From Brevibacterium sp. CS2 (lineage in GTDB: Bacteria; Actinomycetota; Actinomycetes; Actinomycetales; Brevibacteriaceae): 64,000 nt of DNA. The position numbers were made by a program, and so were the translations under genes. The stretch is taken from assembly GCF_005280295.1 (NCBI RefSeq), contig NZ_CP040020.1:3038001-3102000 (forward strand), written 5' to 3'. The notes beneath the pieces are model-generated. The model had not been told where the DNA came from, made no database searches, and saw only the letters and a list, made by a program, of their open reading frames with translations. This document shows positions 8,477 through 17,415 of the stretch, in pieces. How positions within the stretch are numbered: position 1 is the stretch's first letter; each line of letters starts with the position of its first letter.

Positions 8477-9310
8477 TCAGGCCTCGGTGGTCGAGGCGGC
8501 GGGTGCCTCGGCTGCGGCCTCGTCGGTGCCCTTGCCCTCGAGGAGCTCGCGCTCCCACTCCGGCATCGGCTCGACCTCGACGGCGGAGACGTTCTTCTCG
8601 CCGCCCTCGTCACCGGACGAGTGGCGCTTGATCAGGCCCTCGGCCACGGCATCGGCGATGACGCGGGTGAGGAGTCCGACCGAGCGGATCGAGTCGTCGT
8701 TGCCCGGGATCGGGAAGTCGACCTCGTCGGGGTCGCAGTTGGTGTCGAGGATGCCGATGATCGGGATCCCGAGCTTCTTCGCCTCGTCGACGGCGAGGTG
8801 CTCCTTCTTGGTGTCGACGATCCACACGGCGGACGGGGTGCGCGACATGTCGCGGATACCGCCGAGGGTGCGCTCGAGCTTGTCCTTCTCACGACGGAGG
8901 ATGAGGAGCTCCTTCTTCGTGTGGCCGGAGCCGGCGACATCGTCGAAGTCGATCTCCTCGAGCTCCTTGAGGCGACGCAGCCGCCCGGAGATCGTCTGGA
9001 AGTTCGTGAGCATGCCGCCCAGCCAGCGCTGGTTGACGAAGGGCTGTCCGACGCGCTTGGACTGCTCCTGGATGGCCTCCTGCGCCTGCTTCTTGGTGCC
9101 GACGAAGAGGATCGAGCCGCCGTGGGCCACGGTCTCCTTGACGAACTCGAAGGCCGAGTCGATGTAGCCCAGGGTCTGCTGGAGGTCGATGATGTAGATG
9201 CCGTTGCGCTCGGTGAAGATGAAGCGCTTCATCTTCGGGTTCCAACGGCGGGTCTGGTGTCCGAAGTGGACGCCGCTGTCGAGCAGCTGGCGAATGGTGA
9301 CGACGGCCAT
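8477..9310 (-). CDS. rpsB: 30S ribosomal protein S2
   Basis: 277 residues. Begins [19 protein letters not shown] with the RRWNPKM block, ends with an acidic Ala/Glu-rich tail typical of actinobacterial S2. Contains [10 protein letters not shown] and [13 protein letters not shown]. First gene of rpsB-tsf; a consensus-like promoter lies at 9578-9606, giving a leader of about 260 bases. Confidence 0.98.
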   Translation of the reverse strand: MAVVTIRQLLDSGVHFGHQTRRWNPKMKRFIFTERNGIYIIDLQQTLGYIDSAFEFVKETVAHGGSILFVGTKKQAQEAIQEQSKRVGQPFVNQRWLGGMLTNFQTISGRLRRLKELEEIDFDDVAGSGHTKKELLILRREKDKLERTLGGIRDMSRTPSAVWIVDTKKEHLAVDEAKKLGIPIIGILDTNCDPDEVDFPIPGNDDSIRSVGLLTRVIADAVAEGLIKRHSSGDEGGEKNVSAVEVEPMPEWERELLEGKGTDEAAAEAPAASTTEA

Positions 9311-9759
9311 GCCGACGCCCTCCTTTCATGGTGCAGGCCATCGGGCCGGCACGCTTCAGGTCGCGGTCCCCCGGCGGTGTCCGACGCTGTTCCCAGCGCG
9401 CGGCACTGCCGGCTGCGACGATTCGGTTGATTCCTGGTATCCGCGGCCGAGTGCCCACGAATCGCACGGCACCGCGCGAGCGCTTCTGCGCTGCTCGCGG
9501 CTGTGGATTCGCACCGGTGGCACTCGTCGGTTCATCGGATACGCGTAGTCGGAAGTGGTCACACTCCCGCTGGCGCCATTCTACGTCGGGCGGCGAAAGG
9601 CGCCAAACCCGCGGGTGGAGGGTCTGGGGCGGGTGCTGCGGGAAGCGGCTGTGGACGGTGCGCCATCGGGTGCGGGTGCCCGCTGGGGACGGACGCCGTC
9701 TCGTCCACAGGTGTGGCGGCGCTCTGGCGGGAGCCGCAGTGGGCGCCGAGGGTGGGGCC
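9311..9759. other. Divergent intergenic region with long rpsB leader
   Basis: 449 bases without a convincing gene between rpsB (minus) and the M23/VanY peptidase gene (plus). The part nearest rpsB, 9311-9577, would be its untranslated leader; it contains GC-rich local inverted repeats (for example around 9476-9500). Such leaders often bind S2 for autoregulation, but I recognise no named motif here. The part 9607-9759 should hold the promoter of the plus-strand gene; I see no clear match. Confidence 0.5.
9578..9606 (-). promoter_or_regulatory. Probable rpsB promoter
   Basis: On the minus strand TTGGCG (9601-9606) and TAGAAT (9578-9583) are separated by exactly 17 bases, close to the actinobacterial housekeeping consensus. 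It would start transcription about 260 bases before the rpsB ATG. The rplS promoter candidate has the same -35 hexamer. Confidence 0.65.
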
Positions 9760-10812
9760 ATGGCCGATCCGCTCGTCTCCCCTCCCCTCGACCCCGCTCG
9801 CATTCTCCGCCCGGCCGGCATCGTGCGCCCGGCTCGCATGCTCCACCGGAACCGTGCCCTCCGCTCGCTGGGCGCGGCGCTCGTCGCGCTGCTGCTCGTC
9901 ACCGCGCTCCCCCTCGACGCCCGGGCGGCGGATCACCCCTCGGACTGGTTCACCCCGGTGCCCGGCTACACCGTCACCCGGCCGTTCGACAAGCCGGCGC
10001 AGAACTGGGAGTCCGGGCACCGCGGGATCGATGTCGGTGCGCTGCCCGGCGAGGCGATCCGAGCGCCGGATGCCGGGACCGTGCGGTTCGCCGGGACGGT
10101 CGCGGGCCGGCCGGTGCTCAGCCTCGAGGTCGCGGGCTACGTCGTGTCCTTCGAGCCCGTGGGCTCGGAGCTCTCGGCCGGGGACGAGGTGTTCGCCGGT
10201 CAGCCGGTGGGCACGGTGGCGGAGCCTGCGCACTGCGAGACCGGATGCGTCCACGTGGGCGTGTGGCGGGCGGATGCGGAGAAGGACTACCTCAATCCGG
10301 CGTCGTTCTTCGCCGCGGATTCGACGGTCCTCCTGCCCGAGGCCGAAGCCCCCTCCGAGCTCCCCGCGGTGCCGGCCGGTGACGACGGGGCGAGCGGGGC
10401 CGGCCAGTGGGGCGGTCACGAGAACGGCCGGATCCCGGCGGTCGCGATGTGTCCGCTCGCCTCCGCACCCGGTCACCGGCTGCGCTGCGATGCGGCGAAG
10501 GCCTTCGATGCGCTCGATGCGGCCTACCGTGAGGAGTTCGGTCGCGGGATCTCGGTGACGGATTCCTACCGGGACTACGAGACGCAGGTCGTCCTCAAGC
10601 GCCGCAAGGGCCGGATGGCCGCGACCCCCGGGAGGTCGAACCACGGCTGGGGGCTCGCCGTGGACCTCGGCGGCGGCATCAACTCCTTCGGCACGGTGCA
10701 GCACGAGTGGATGCGGTCGAACGGTCCCCGGTTCGGGTGGATCCACCCGGCGTGGGCGCGCAGCGGCGGTTCGCTGCCCGAGGCCTGGCACTGGGAGTTC
10801 CGGTCCGGGTGA
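9760..10812 (+). CDS. Secreted M23-like / VanY (M15) D,D-carboxypeptidase fusion
   Basis: 350 residues from ATG 9760, preceded by GAGGGTGGGG. A basic stretch plus a hydrophobic segment (ALVALLLVTALPL, residues ~39-51) ending near ARAA gives a probable signal peptide. A LytM/M23-type domain follows (SGHRGIDVGALPG keeps His and Asp; the usual HxH is HVG, so zinc binding there is doubtful). The second half is a VanY-type D-Ala-D-Ala carboxypeptidase with SNHGWGLAVDLG and EAWHWEF, the complete metal and catalytic motifs. It should trim peptidoglycan stem peptides outside the membrane, with the M23 part perhaps only binding. Convergent with xerC. Confidence 0.85.
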   Translation: MADPLVSPPLDPARILRPAGIVRPARMLHRNRALRSLGAALVALLLVTALPLDARAADHPSDWFTPVPGYTVTRPFDKPAQNWESGHRGIDVGALPGEAIRAPDAGTVRFAGTVAGRPVLSLEVAGYVVSFEPVGSELSAGDEVFAGQPVGTVAEPAHCETGCVHVGVWRADAEKDYLNPASFFAADSTVLLPEAEAPSELPAVPAGDDGASGAGQWGGHENGRIPAVAMCPLASAPGHRLRCDAAKAFDALDAAYREEFGRGISVTDSYRDYETQVVLKRRKGRMAATPGRSNHGWGLAVDLGGGINSFGTVQHEWMRSNGPRFGWIHPAWARSGGSLPEAWHWEFRSG

Positions 10813-10821
10813 GCGGGCGCC

Positions 10822-11878
10822 TCAGGCGCGGGGGTGTGCCCGGTAGTAGCTCTCGGAGAGCCGGCCGAGGGAGACGTGGGTGTAGATCTGGGTCGAGCTC
10901 AGGGTCGAGTGACCGAGGTACTCCTGCACCTGGCGGAGGTCGGCACCGTTCTCCACCATGTGCGTCGCGGCGGAATGGCGCAGGCCGTGCGGGGAGAGCT
11001 CGGCGACCCCGTCGACGGCGGCGGTCGCCCGGTGGACGATCTCGCGCACTTGGCGCACGTTGATCCGCCCGCCACGGACCCCGAGGAAAAGGGCCTGGCT
11101 GCGGCGATCAGCCGAGCCTTTGGAGGCGGAGGCGGGGGCGGGGGCAGAGAGTTCGGGCCGCCCGCTGGCGATCCAGGCCTCGAGAGCCTGCGCCGCCGGC
11201 AGGCCGTAGGGCACGCGGCGCTCCTTGCCCCCCTTGCCGAGCACGGTGATGAGGCGGCGCTCCGGGTCGAGGTCGGAGACGTCCATCGCGGCGAGCTCGG
11301 ACACCCGCACCCCGGTGGCGTAGAGGACCTCGAGGATCGTCGCGTCGCGGAGAGCGATCGCGCGGTCCCGAAGTGAGGGCGGGGCGGTGGCGTCGGCTGG
11401 GTCGGGATCGGGGCGGGTGGGATCGGTGTCGGCGCCTAGCTCGGGCCGCGCGATCCATGACGGCGGCGGTCTGCGACTGCTGGAGCACGGCCGGCAGCCG
11501 GGATCCCTTGCGGGGGCTGGCCAGGCGGGCCGCCGGGTTGCGCTCCATGCGCCCGGTGCGGGTGCAGAAGGCGCAGAACGAGCGGATGGCGGCGATCCGC
11601 CGGGCGATGGTCCCCGGTTCCGCGCCGCGACGCGACTGGTCCATGAGCCACTGTCGCAGGTTCCCGAGCTCGATGTCGGTGAGTGCGAGTGCGTGACCGT
11701 CGGCCTCGGTGAGGAAGGTCATGAGGGAGCGCACGTCGGCGGAGTAGTTGCGCACCGTGTGCACGGAGGCGTTGCGCTGGATGCGGAGGTCCTCGACGAA
11801 CGCCTCGAGCGCATCCGCGTACTCCGGCGACAGCTGGTCCGCTGTCAACGGAGGGGCGTGCGGGTGGGAAGCCGACAT
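10822..11878 (-). pseudogene. xerC: Tyrosine recombinase XerC, frameshifted
   Basis: The N-terminal core-binding domain is read from 11878 (MSASHPH; an upstream ATG at 11905 is possible) to MDRAA. The catalytic domain continues in the +1-shifted frame with [15 protein letters not shown] and [30 protein letters not shown] and [14 protein letters not shown], so all R-K-H-R-H-Y residues exist. Removing one C from the CCC at 11443-11445 restores MDRAAELGADTD and a full-length protein of about 351 residues. XerC with XerD resolves chromosome dimers at dif. Either a genuine lesion or a base-calling indel; the latter is favoured because the two halves are otherwise intact and smc shows the same kind of defect. 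Confidence 0.85.
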
Positions 11879-11927
11879 GCTTTCACTGTAGATCACCACG
11901 AGCACAGCTCCCGGGAGCCGAGCACCC

Positions 11928-12022
11928 GACTCCGGAGCGCCATGTGACTCCGAAGCTCCGTGTCACTCCGGAGCTCCGTGCGTCTCCCCGGGGTCGCCGT
12001 ACGACTCCCCGGGGTCCGGGTC
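11928..12022. repeat. Degenerate 18-bp tandem repeats between xerC and dprA
   Basis: Three adjacent 18-base units (11928-11945, 11946-11963, 11964-11981) share the pattern NACTCCGRAGCKCCRTGY. They are followed by two longer relatives built on CTCCCCGGGGTC (from 11982 and 12003). The tract lies between the dprA stop (12096) and the xerC start and carries no convincing gene. The CTCCCCGGGG parts are self-complementary and could fold. Confidence 0.6.
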
Positions 12023-12095
12023 CGATGCGCTGATGTCCGGGTGAGCGCCCGGGGTCTGCGAGTTGAAGTCCGGGTCACGAGTGTGGCGGGGCGGA

Positions 12096-13352
12096 TCACG
12101 GGTGCCGCAGCTTCACCCACCCGTGGTCGCGGCGCTCGGCGAGGCCGGCGAGCTCGAGCGCGGCGAGCGCGGCCATCGCCGATGCCGTGTCGAGGCCGGT
12201 GCGGGCGGCGAGCGCCGCGGCCTCCGCGCCCCTGCGCTGGGGCAGCGCACTGTAGACCCGAGCCTGCTCCTCGCTGAGCGCATCGGTGATCTGCAGCCGT
12301 CCCTGCTCCGGGGAGGTCTCGCCTCGCCCGCCCCGATCGTCCCCTGCCGCAGCAACGGCCGGATTCGCAGCGCTGCTCAGCGGCTCGACGAGTTCGCGCA
12401 CCTCCTCTGAGGAGGTGACGAGCACTGCGGCTCCCTCTCGGATCAATCGGTGGCAGCCGGCGGAGTCGTGGGCGGTGACCGGACCCGGCACCGCCCCCAC
12501 AGGTCGCAGGAGTTCGGCCGCCCGATTCGCGGTGTTGAGCGCACCGGAGCGCCAGCCCGCCTGCACGACGACGGTGGCAGCCGCGGTCGCGGCGATGAGG
12601 CGATTGCGCATGAGGAAGCGGTGGCGCATCGCGGTGCTGCCGGGCGCGGCCTCGGAGACCACGGCGCCCGCCCGTGCGACCGCTCCCAGGAGTTCGGCGT
12701 TGCCGCGGGGATAGTAGCGATCCACTCCCCCGGCCATGAATGCGACGGTGGCGGCACCGGGGCCGTCGATCGCGCGGAGTGCGCCGTCGTGCGCGGCGGC
12801 GTCGATGCCGTAGGCGCCGCCGGAGATCACGCTGTGCCCGGCCGCGACGAGGTCGTAGGCGAGGGACCGGGCGAGGTGGAGGCCGTAGGAATCCGCGGCG
12901 CGCGATCCGACGAGTGCGATCGATCCGGCGCACAGCGCGGCCAGGTCACCGCTCCCGCGCACCCACAGGCCCACCGGTTCGTCGAGCCCGAGCTCCCGGA
13001 GCCCGGACGGCCACTCGGGGTCGCCGGCCTGGACGAGGCGGGCGTCGAGCGTGCGCATGATCCGCAGATCGCGGGCGCCGTCGAGGTGGGGCACCCGGAG
13101 CATCCACCGGTCGATGGCTTTCCCGATGTCGTCGTCCCGCGCCGTGAGCCCGGCCTTGGCCGCGGCCTCGCGCAGCGTGCGGTGGAGCTCCGTCCGGGGG
13201 CCGTCGAGGAGGCCGCGCAGCGCTTCCGCCCCGGTATGGAGCACGGCCGCGCGGAGCAGACGGTCCCCCGGTTCGGAGATCCGCAGGATGTCGGCCGCTG
13301 CGACGGGGTCCGCGATGTCCGTGTGCTCCACGGGGGCCGGCTCGATGCTCAC
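12096..13352 (-). CDS. dprA: DNA-processing protein DprA (Smf)
   Basis: 418 residues from the GTG at 13352, which overlaps the comM stop (GTGA). Rossmann-like DprA domain with VGSRAADSYG, SGGAYGIDAAAHDGAL, the arginine motif MRHRFLMRNRLIAA and GALNTANRAAEL, then a C-terminal winged-helix domain with ARTGLDTASAMAAL near residue 380. It loads RecA on incoming single-stranded DNA during uptake; in actinobacteria without known competence its role is less clear. Stands in the yraN-comM-dprA cluster. Confidence 0.95.
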   Translation of the reverse strand: MSIEPAPVEHTDIADPVAAADILRISEPGDRLLRAAVLHTGAEALRGLLDGPRTELHRTLREAAAKAGLTARDDDIGKAIDRWMLRVPHLDGARDLRIMRTLDARLVQAGDPEWPSGLRELGLDEPVGLWVRGSGDLAALCAGSIALVGSRAADSYGLHLARSLAYDLVAAGHSVISGGAYGIDAAAHDGALRAIDGPGAATVAFMAGGVDRYYPRGNAELLGAVARAGAVVSEAAPGSTAMRHRFLMRNRLIAATAAATVVVQAGWRSGALNTANRAAELLRPVGAVPGPVTAHDSAGCHRLIREGAAVLVTSSEEVRELVEPLSSAANPAVAAAGDDRGGRGETSPEQGRLQITDALSEEQARVYSALPQRRGAEAAALAARTGLDTASAMAALAALELAGLAERRDHGWVKLRHP

Positions 13353-14956
13353 GAGGTCTCCCGGATGCGCAGGACGAGAGCGGAGAGCAGGTCGTCGCCC
13401 TGCGGACGGGTGCGCCCGGCGAGGTCGGCCAGTGTCGTCGCGATGCGCACCACCCGGTCGTAGCCGCGCATGGTGATCCCGCCGCGTTCGAGCGCGGTGT
13501 CGAGCGGCGCGGTCTCCGTGCGCCGGAAGTCGAAAGTCTCCCGCAGCCACGCGCCCGGTGCCTGGGCGTTGAGCGACCACGGCAGTCCGGCGTAGCGGTG
13601 CGCCTGGATCTCACGGGCGCGGGCCACCCGTGCGGCGACTGTCGCGGTGTCCTCGCGCGGGGACGTGGCGTGGAGGTCGGCGGCGACGAGCGGGAGCATC
13701 TCGAGCTGGATGTCGATCCGGTCGAGCAGCGGTCCGGACAGCCGGCCCCGGTAGCGGCGCCGGTCGAGCGGGGTGCACCGGCAGCGGGTGGAGCCGCCGA
13801 CCCCGGCCCCGCACGGGCAGGGGTTCGAGGCCAGCACGAGTTGGAACCGCGAGGGCAGCACCACCGAGCCCCAGGCGCGGTGGATGTCGCAGCGCCCGTT
13901 CTCGAGCGGCTGCCGCAGCGCTTCGAGCACGTCGCGGCGGAACTCCGGTGCCTCGTCCATGAAGAGGACTCCCCGGTGGGCGCGGGAGAACACACCGATG
14001 CTGCCGGGCCGGGAACCGCCCACCATCGCTGAGGCACTCGTCCGGTGGTGGGGTGCTTCAAAGGGCGGTGTCCGGTCGAGGCCCGCGGCCGGGTCGAGGG
14101 TGCCGTCGAGCGAGCGCAGCGCCACGACCTCGCACGCCTCGTCGACGTCGAGCGGCGGCAGGAGACCCGGCAGGCAACCGGCGAGGAGGGTCTTGCCGGC
14201 ACCGGGAGTCCCGGTCATGAGCAGATGGTGTCCGCCGGCGGCGGCGACCTCGAGCGCGAAGCGGGCATCGTCCTGGCCCTGCACCTCCGCGAGGTCGTGG
14301 ACGTCCGGCGGCGGCAGCGCGGCGGCCTCCGGCAGTTCGATCGCCGGGAGACCGGGGTCGTCGATCTCCCCGCCGAGCATGGTCACCGCGTCGGCGAGGT
14401 TCGCCGCCCCTCGGACCTCGGCGCCGTCGACAAGGCCGGCCTCCTCCGCGTTCGCCGCCGGGACGACGAACCGGGTGGCCCCGGCGCGCAGCCCGGCGAG
14501 CACACTCGGGAGCACCCCACGTACGGGGTGGATCCGGCCGTCGAGGCCGAGCTCGCCGATGTGGACGATGCCGCGGGCGCGGTCGGCGGGGATCTTGCCC
14601 TCCGCCTCGAGGATCGCCACGGCGATGCCGAGGTCGAATGCGGTGCCGACCTTCTTCACCCCGCCGGGCGAGAGGTTGACCGTGACCCGGCGGGAGGTCA
14701 GGGTGATGCCGAGGTTGGAGATCGCGGCGCGGATCCGCTTGCGCGATTCGGTCACCGAGGTGTCCGGCAGTCCGACGATGTCGATCCCCGGAAGGCCGTC
14801 GTTGACGCTCGCCTCGATCGACACCGGGGTCCCGGAGATGCCGAGCAGTGCGACGGCCGTGGTGCGCCCGAAGCTCCGGGACGCGGATGCGGTACTGCGG
14901 CCGCGCTTCCGGGATCGTGCGGTGTCGAGATCGACGGGCGGGGGCGGGGCGCTCAT
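13349..14956 (-). CDS. comM: Mg-chelatase-like AAA+ ATPase ComM (YifB)
   Basis: 535 residues from ATG 14956, which overlaps the yraN stop (ATGA). N-terminal ChlI/Lon-protease-like domain (LPGIDIVGLPDTSVTESRKR, VNLSPGGVKK), then an AAA+ domain with Walker A GTPGAGKT, Walker B GVLFMDEAPEF and the sensor region LLDRIDIQLEM. CxC...CxC residues (CPCGAGVGGSTRCRC) lie in the usual metal-binding insert. ComM is a hexameric helicase that promotes branch migration during natural transformation. Extra N-terminal residues read through yraN are not real. Confidence 0.94.
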   Translation of the reverse strand: MSAPPPPVDLDTARSRKRGRSTASASRSFGRTTAVALLGISGTPVSIEASVNDGLPGIDIVGLPDTSVTESRKRIRAAISNLGITLTSRRVTVNLSPGGVKKVGTAFDLGIAVAILEAEGKIPADRARGIVHIGELGLDGRIHPVRGVLPSVLAGLRAGATRFVVPAANAEEAGLVDGAEVRGAANLADAVTMLGGEIDDPGLPAIELPEAAALPPPDVHDLAEVQGQDDARFALEVAAAGGHHLLMTGTPGAGKTLLAGCLPGLLPPLDVDEACEVVALRSLDGTLDPAAGLDRTPPFEAPHHRTSASAMVGGSRPGSIGVFSRAHRGVLFMDEAPEFRRDVLEALRQPLENGRCDIHRAWGSVVLPSRFQLVLASNPCPCGAGVGGSTRCRCTPLDRRRYRGRLSGPLLDRIDIQLEMLPLVAADLHATSPREDTATVAARVARAREIQAHRYAGLPWSLNAQAPGAWLRETFDFRRTETAPLDTALERGGITMRGYDRVVRIATTLADLAGRTRPQGDDLLSALVLRIRETS

Positions 14957-15303
14957 TGTGCGGCCCTGACGTGGGTGATGTCCGGCAGCCCGTTGTTCCA
15001 CAGGATGCCGATGACGTCGAGGCGGAACGCGGGGATCCACTCCTCCTGCGCCGCGAGCCAGCGCAGGGCGAGCCCGCGCAGCGTGGAGAGCTTGCGATAG
15101 GTGATCGCCTCGAGCGGGTGCCCGGCGCGGGCGTTCGCGCGGGTCTTGACCTCGACGAAGACGACGGTGTCCGCCTCCCGGGCGACGATGTCGATCTCCC
15201 CGTGCCGGCAGCGCCAGTTGAGCGCGAGGATCTCCCAGCCGTGCTCGATGAGGTATTCCTTCGCGCACGCTTCGCCGCGGCGGCCCAATGTCATCGTGTC
15301 CAT
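14953..15303 (-). CDS. yraN: YraN family (UPF0102) nuclease-like protein
   Basis: 116 residues from ATG 15303 (MDTMTLGRRGEA), the usual size; an ATG at 15294 is the alternative and longer starts to 15393 lack family similarity. Restriction-endonuclease-like fold with GEIDIVA and FVEVKTR, i.e. the D-(E/Q)xK triad of the Holliday-junction-resolvase-like superfamily. Activity in vivo is not established. First gene of yraN-comM-dprA with stop-start overlaps throughout. Confidence 0.9.
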   Translation of the reverse strand: MDTMTLGRRGEACAKEYLIEHGWEILALNWRCRHGEIDIVAREADTVVFVEVKTRANARAGHPLEAITYRKLSTLRGLALRWLAAQEEWIPAFRLDVIGILWNNGLPDITHVRAAQ

Positions 15304-15453
15304 GCGCCCACCGAACCAGGCTGGGGCGGCGGGGTCAGCGGCTCGGTTCCCCCTGTGGACGGCGGCGCACGTCTCCACAGCCGGCGACCGCATGCGTGGG
15401 CGTCCGCGGATGCATCTGTGGACCAGAGGTGGGGTGGGCCTGTGACCCGAAGT

Positions 15454-15493
15454 GCGCGCCCCCGCGATCTGGGGCTTGCACTCAGGGGCGCGC
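15454..15493 (-). terminator. Possible terminator after the DUF2469 gene
   Basis: Nine-base perfect arms GCGCGCCCC (15454-15462) and GGGGCGCGC (15485-15493) with a 22-base loop, 80 bases beyond the DUF2469 stop. The loop is long and there is no T run. The surrounding 269-base gap up to yraN otherwise shows only loose repeats of a GGTCACG-like word. Confidence 0.4.
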
Positions 15494-15572
15494 GATCATC
15501 GTCCGGCGGTCACGGGCCTCCGGCCAGTGGTCACGAGCAGGCGATCACGGGTCAGCGGTCACACGTCTCCGC

Positions 15573-15890
15573 TCAGCGCGGCAGGGAGGACGGCGGTTCG
15601 AGATCGGACTTGGCGATCTCCTCGATGTTGACGTCCTTGAAGGACAGCACGTGCACCTGCTTGACGAAGCGGGCGGTGCGGTAGGTGTCCCACACCCAGG
15701 CGTCGCGGAGGGTGAGCTCGAAGTACACATCCCCGGAATCGTGGTGCGCCTTGAGATCGACGGAGTTCGCCAGATAGAAGCGCCGCTCGGTCTCCACCAC
15801 GTAGGTGAACAGTCCCACCACGTCCCGGTACTCCCGGTAGAGCTGGAGTTCCAGTTCGGCTTCGTAGTCTTCCAGGTCCTCGGCACTCAT
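15573..15890 (-). CDS. DUF2469 family protein
   Basis: 105 residues. Matches the short actinobacterial DUF2469 family: starts MSAEDLEDYEAELEL, contains YREYRDVVGLFTYVVETERR, FYLANSVDL and WVWDTYRTARFVKQVHVLS. The function is unknown. It nearly always sits beside rnhB and lepB, as here, 25 bases beyond the rnhB stop, so it is probably co-transcribed. No signal peptide or membrane segment. Confidence 0.93.
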   Translation of the reverse strand: MSAEDLEDYEAELELQLYREYRDVVGLFTYVVETERRFYLANSVDLKAHHDSGDVYFELTLRDAWVWDTYRTARFVKQVHVLSFKDVNIEEIAKSDLEPPSSLPR

Positions 15891-15915
15891 GCGCCCATCC
15901 TAGAACAGACCGCCC

Positions 15916-16638
15916 TCACCCCAGGCGGAAGGACCGGCGGTGGTGCACCGTCGCTCCGTGCTCGGCGATCGCGGCCCTGTGCACCGGAGCGGGGTAGCCG
16001 GCGTTGCGCTCCCAGCCGTAGGCGGGGAACTGTTCGGCGAGCTCGGCCATGAGCCCGTCGCGGCCGACCTTCGCGAGCACGCTCGCCGCCGCGATCGTCA
16101 CGTGCGTCCCGTCCCCCTTGACCACCGTGCGCACCGGCGGCACGACGACCTCGGCCGCATCCCCGTAGTGCTCGAGCGCGTCGAAGGTCAGCGGCAGGGA
16201 GAGCCAGTCGAAGGACCCGTCGAGGAGCACGAGGTCGGCACCCGGCAGCCCGGCGAGCGCCCGCCGGCCGGCAAGGCACAGCGCCGAGCTCAGACCCAGC
16301 GCGTCGATCTCCGCCGGGCTCGCGTACGCCACGGCGCGGTGCGGCTGCCAGGCGGCGACCACCTCGGCGATCCGAGCACGGGCCGGGATGGAGAGCTGCT
16401 TGGAGTCGTGGATGCCGGCGGGCACCTCGGCAGCGGTGAGGGCGGCGAGGTCGAAGTGCACGGCGCCCACTCCGACCGGACCGGCGAGGCAGCCGCGCCC
16501 CACCTCGTCCATCCCGATGAGCGTGCGCATCCCGGAGGCGAGCAGCTCGCGCTCGAGGCTGAGGTCGGTGAGCCCGGCGAACGGCTTCCGCGCCGCCCGG
16601 CGGGCCGGTGCCGTGGCGCGCCCGGTGCCGGCGGTCAC
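15916..16638 (-). CDS. rnhB: Ribonuclease HII
   Basis: 240 residues from the GTG at 16638, which overlaps the lepB stop (GTGA). Cuts RNA in RNA-DNA hybrids and single ribonucleotides in DNA. Motifs: IGMDEVGRGCLAGPV with the first Asp and Glu near residues 40-41, IHDSKQLSIPARAR, LLDGSFDW, and IAAASVLAKVGRD with the last acidic residue. A longer N-terminus read back through lepB in another frame is spurious. Confidence 0.95.
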   Translation of the reverse strand: MTAGTGRATAPARRAARKPFAGLTDLSLERELLASGMRTLIGMDEVGRGCLAGPVGVGAVHFDLAALTAAEVPAGIHDSKQLSIPARARIAEVVAAWQPHRAVAYASPAEIDALGLSSALCLAGRRALAGLPGADLVLLDGSFDWLSLPLTFDALEHYGDAAEVVVPPVRTVVKGDGTHVTIAAASVLAKVGRDGLMAELAEQFPAYGWERNAGYPAPVHRAAIAEHGATVHHRRSFRLG

Positions 16639-17315
16639 GGGGCGGGGACCCCGGCGAACACCTCGTCCGGGGTGCCCATCGGGCGGATCCGGTCGGCCGG
16701 CCAGTTGATGAAGAACACCGTGCCGACCACGGCGTCCTCGGGCACGAACGGTCCACCGGCGGAATCGGTGTTGAAGCGGGAATCGAGTGAGTTCGAGCGG
16801 TTGTCGCCCATCACCCAGTAGTGGCCGTCCGGCACGGTGACCTCGAACGGGATGTCGGAGGGTGTGGCGCCCTCGGCGAGGTACGGTTCGTCGATCGGTT
16901 CGCCGTTGACCATGAGCCGGCCCTGGTCGTCGCAGCACTCCACGGTGTCGCCGCCGACCCCGATGACCCGCTTGATGAGCTGGGTGCCGGCGTCGGCCGG
17001 TACGAGGCCGAGGAACTCGAGGACGGGGTTGGGCGTGTACTGCTGGGTCACCGAGGTGTCGAGCCAGCCGCCGGGATCGTCGAAGACGATGATCGTGCCG
17101 CGGTCGACGCCGGGCCAGGGCAGCTGGTTGACGAGGATCCGGTCGTCGACCTGAAGGGTGTCCTCCATCGAGGCCGAGGGGATGTAGAAGGAGCGCATGA
17201 CCCAGGTCCGCACGACGGTGGAGATGACGAGCGCCACGATGATGATGATCGCGGCCTCCTTGAGGAGGGCCGGGATCCGACTCGGTCGGCGGGGCGGTGC
17301 ACTGTTCTGGGTCAC
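16635..17315 (-). CDS. lepB: Signal peptidase I (first of two)
   Basis: 226 residues. One N-terminal membrane helix (AAIIIIVALVISTVV), then the box YIPSASMEDTL with catalytic Ser49, the lysine box LIKRVIGVGGD with the general base, and the GDNRSNSLDSR box. Cleaves signal peptides outside the membrane. Placed upstream of rnhB with a 4-base overlap. A paralogue lies 100 bases upstream; only about half the residues agree outside the boxes, so it is an old duplication. Confidence 0.95.
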   Translation of the reverse strand: MTQNSAPPRRPSRIPALLKEAAIIIIVALVISTVVRTWVMRSFYIPSASMEDTLQVDDRILVNQLPWPGVDRGTIIVFDDPGGWLDTSVTQQYTPNPVLEFLGLVPADAGTQLIKRVIGVGGDTVECCDDQGRLMVNGEPIDEPYLAEGATPSDIPFEVTVPDGHYWVMGDNRSNSLDSRFNTDSAGGPFVPEDAVVGTVFFINWPADRIRPMGTPDEVFAGVPAP

Positions 17316-17415
17316 GCCTGGCAGTCTATCCCCCGGCCCCGGCCGTGATTCCCAGCCGCCGACTGAACCCGTTCGGGGCTCCGAGCCGACGGCGGCACCG
17401 GGCCGGACACGATCC

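Noticed and set aside
15500..15570. GGTCACG-like words beyond the DUF2469 stop as a repeat array
   Set aside because: Copies are short, unevenly spaced and differ from each other; chance in GC-rich DNA is sufficient.
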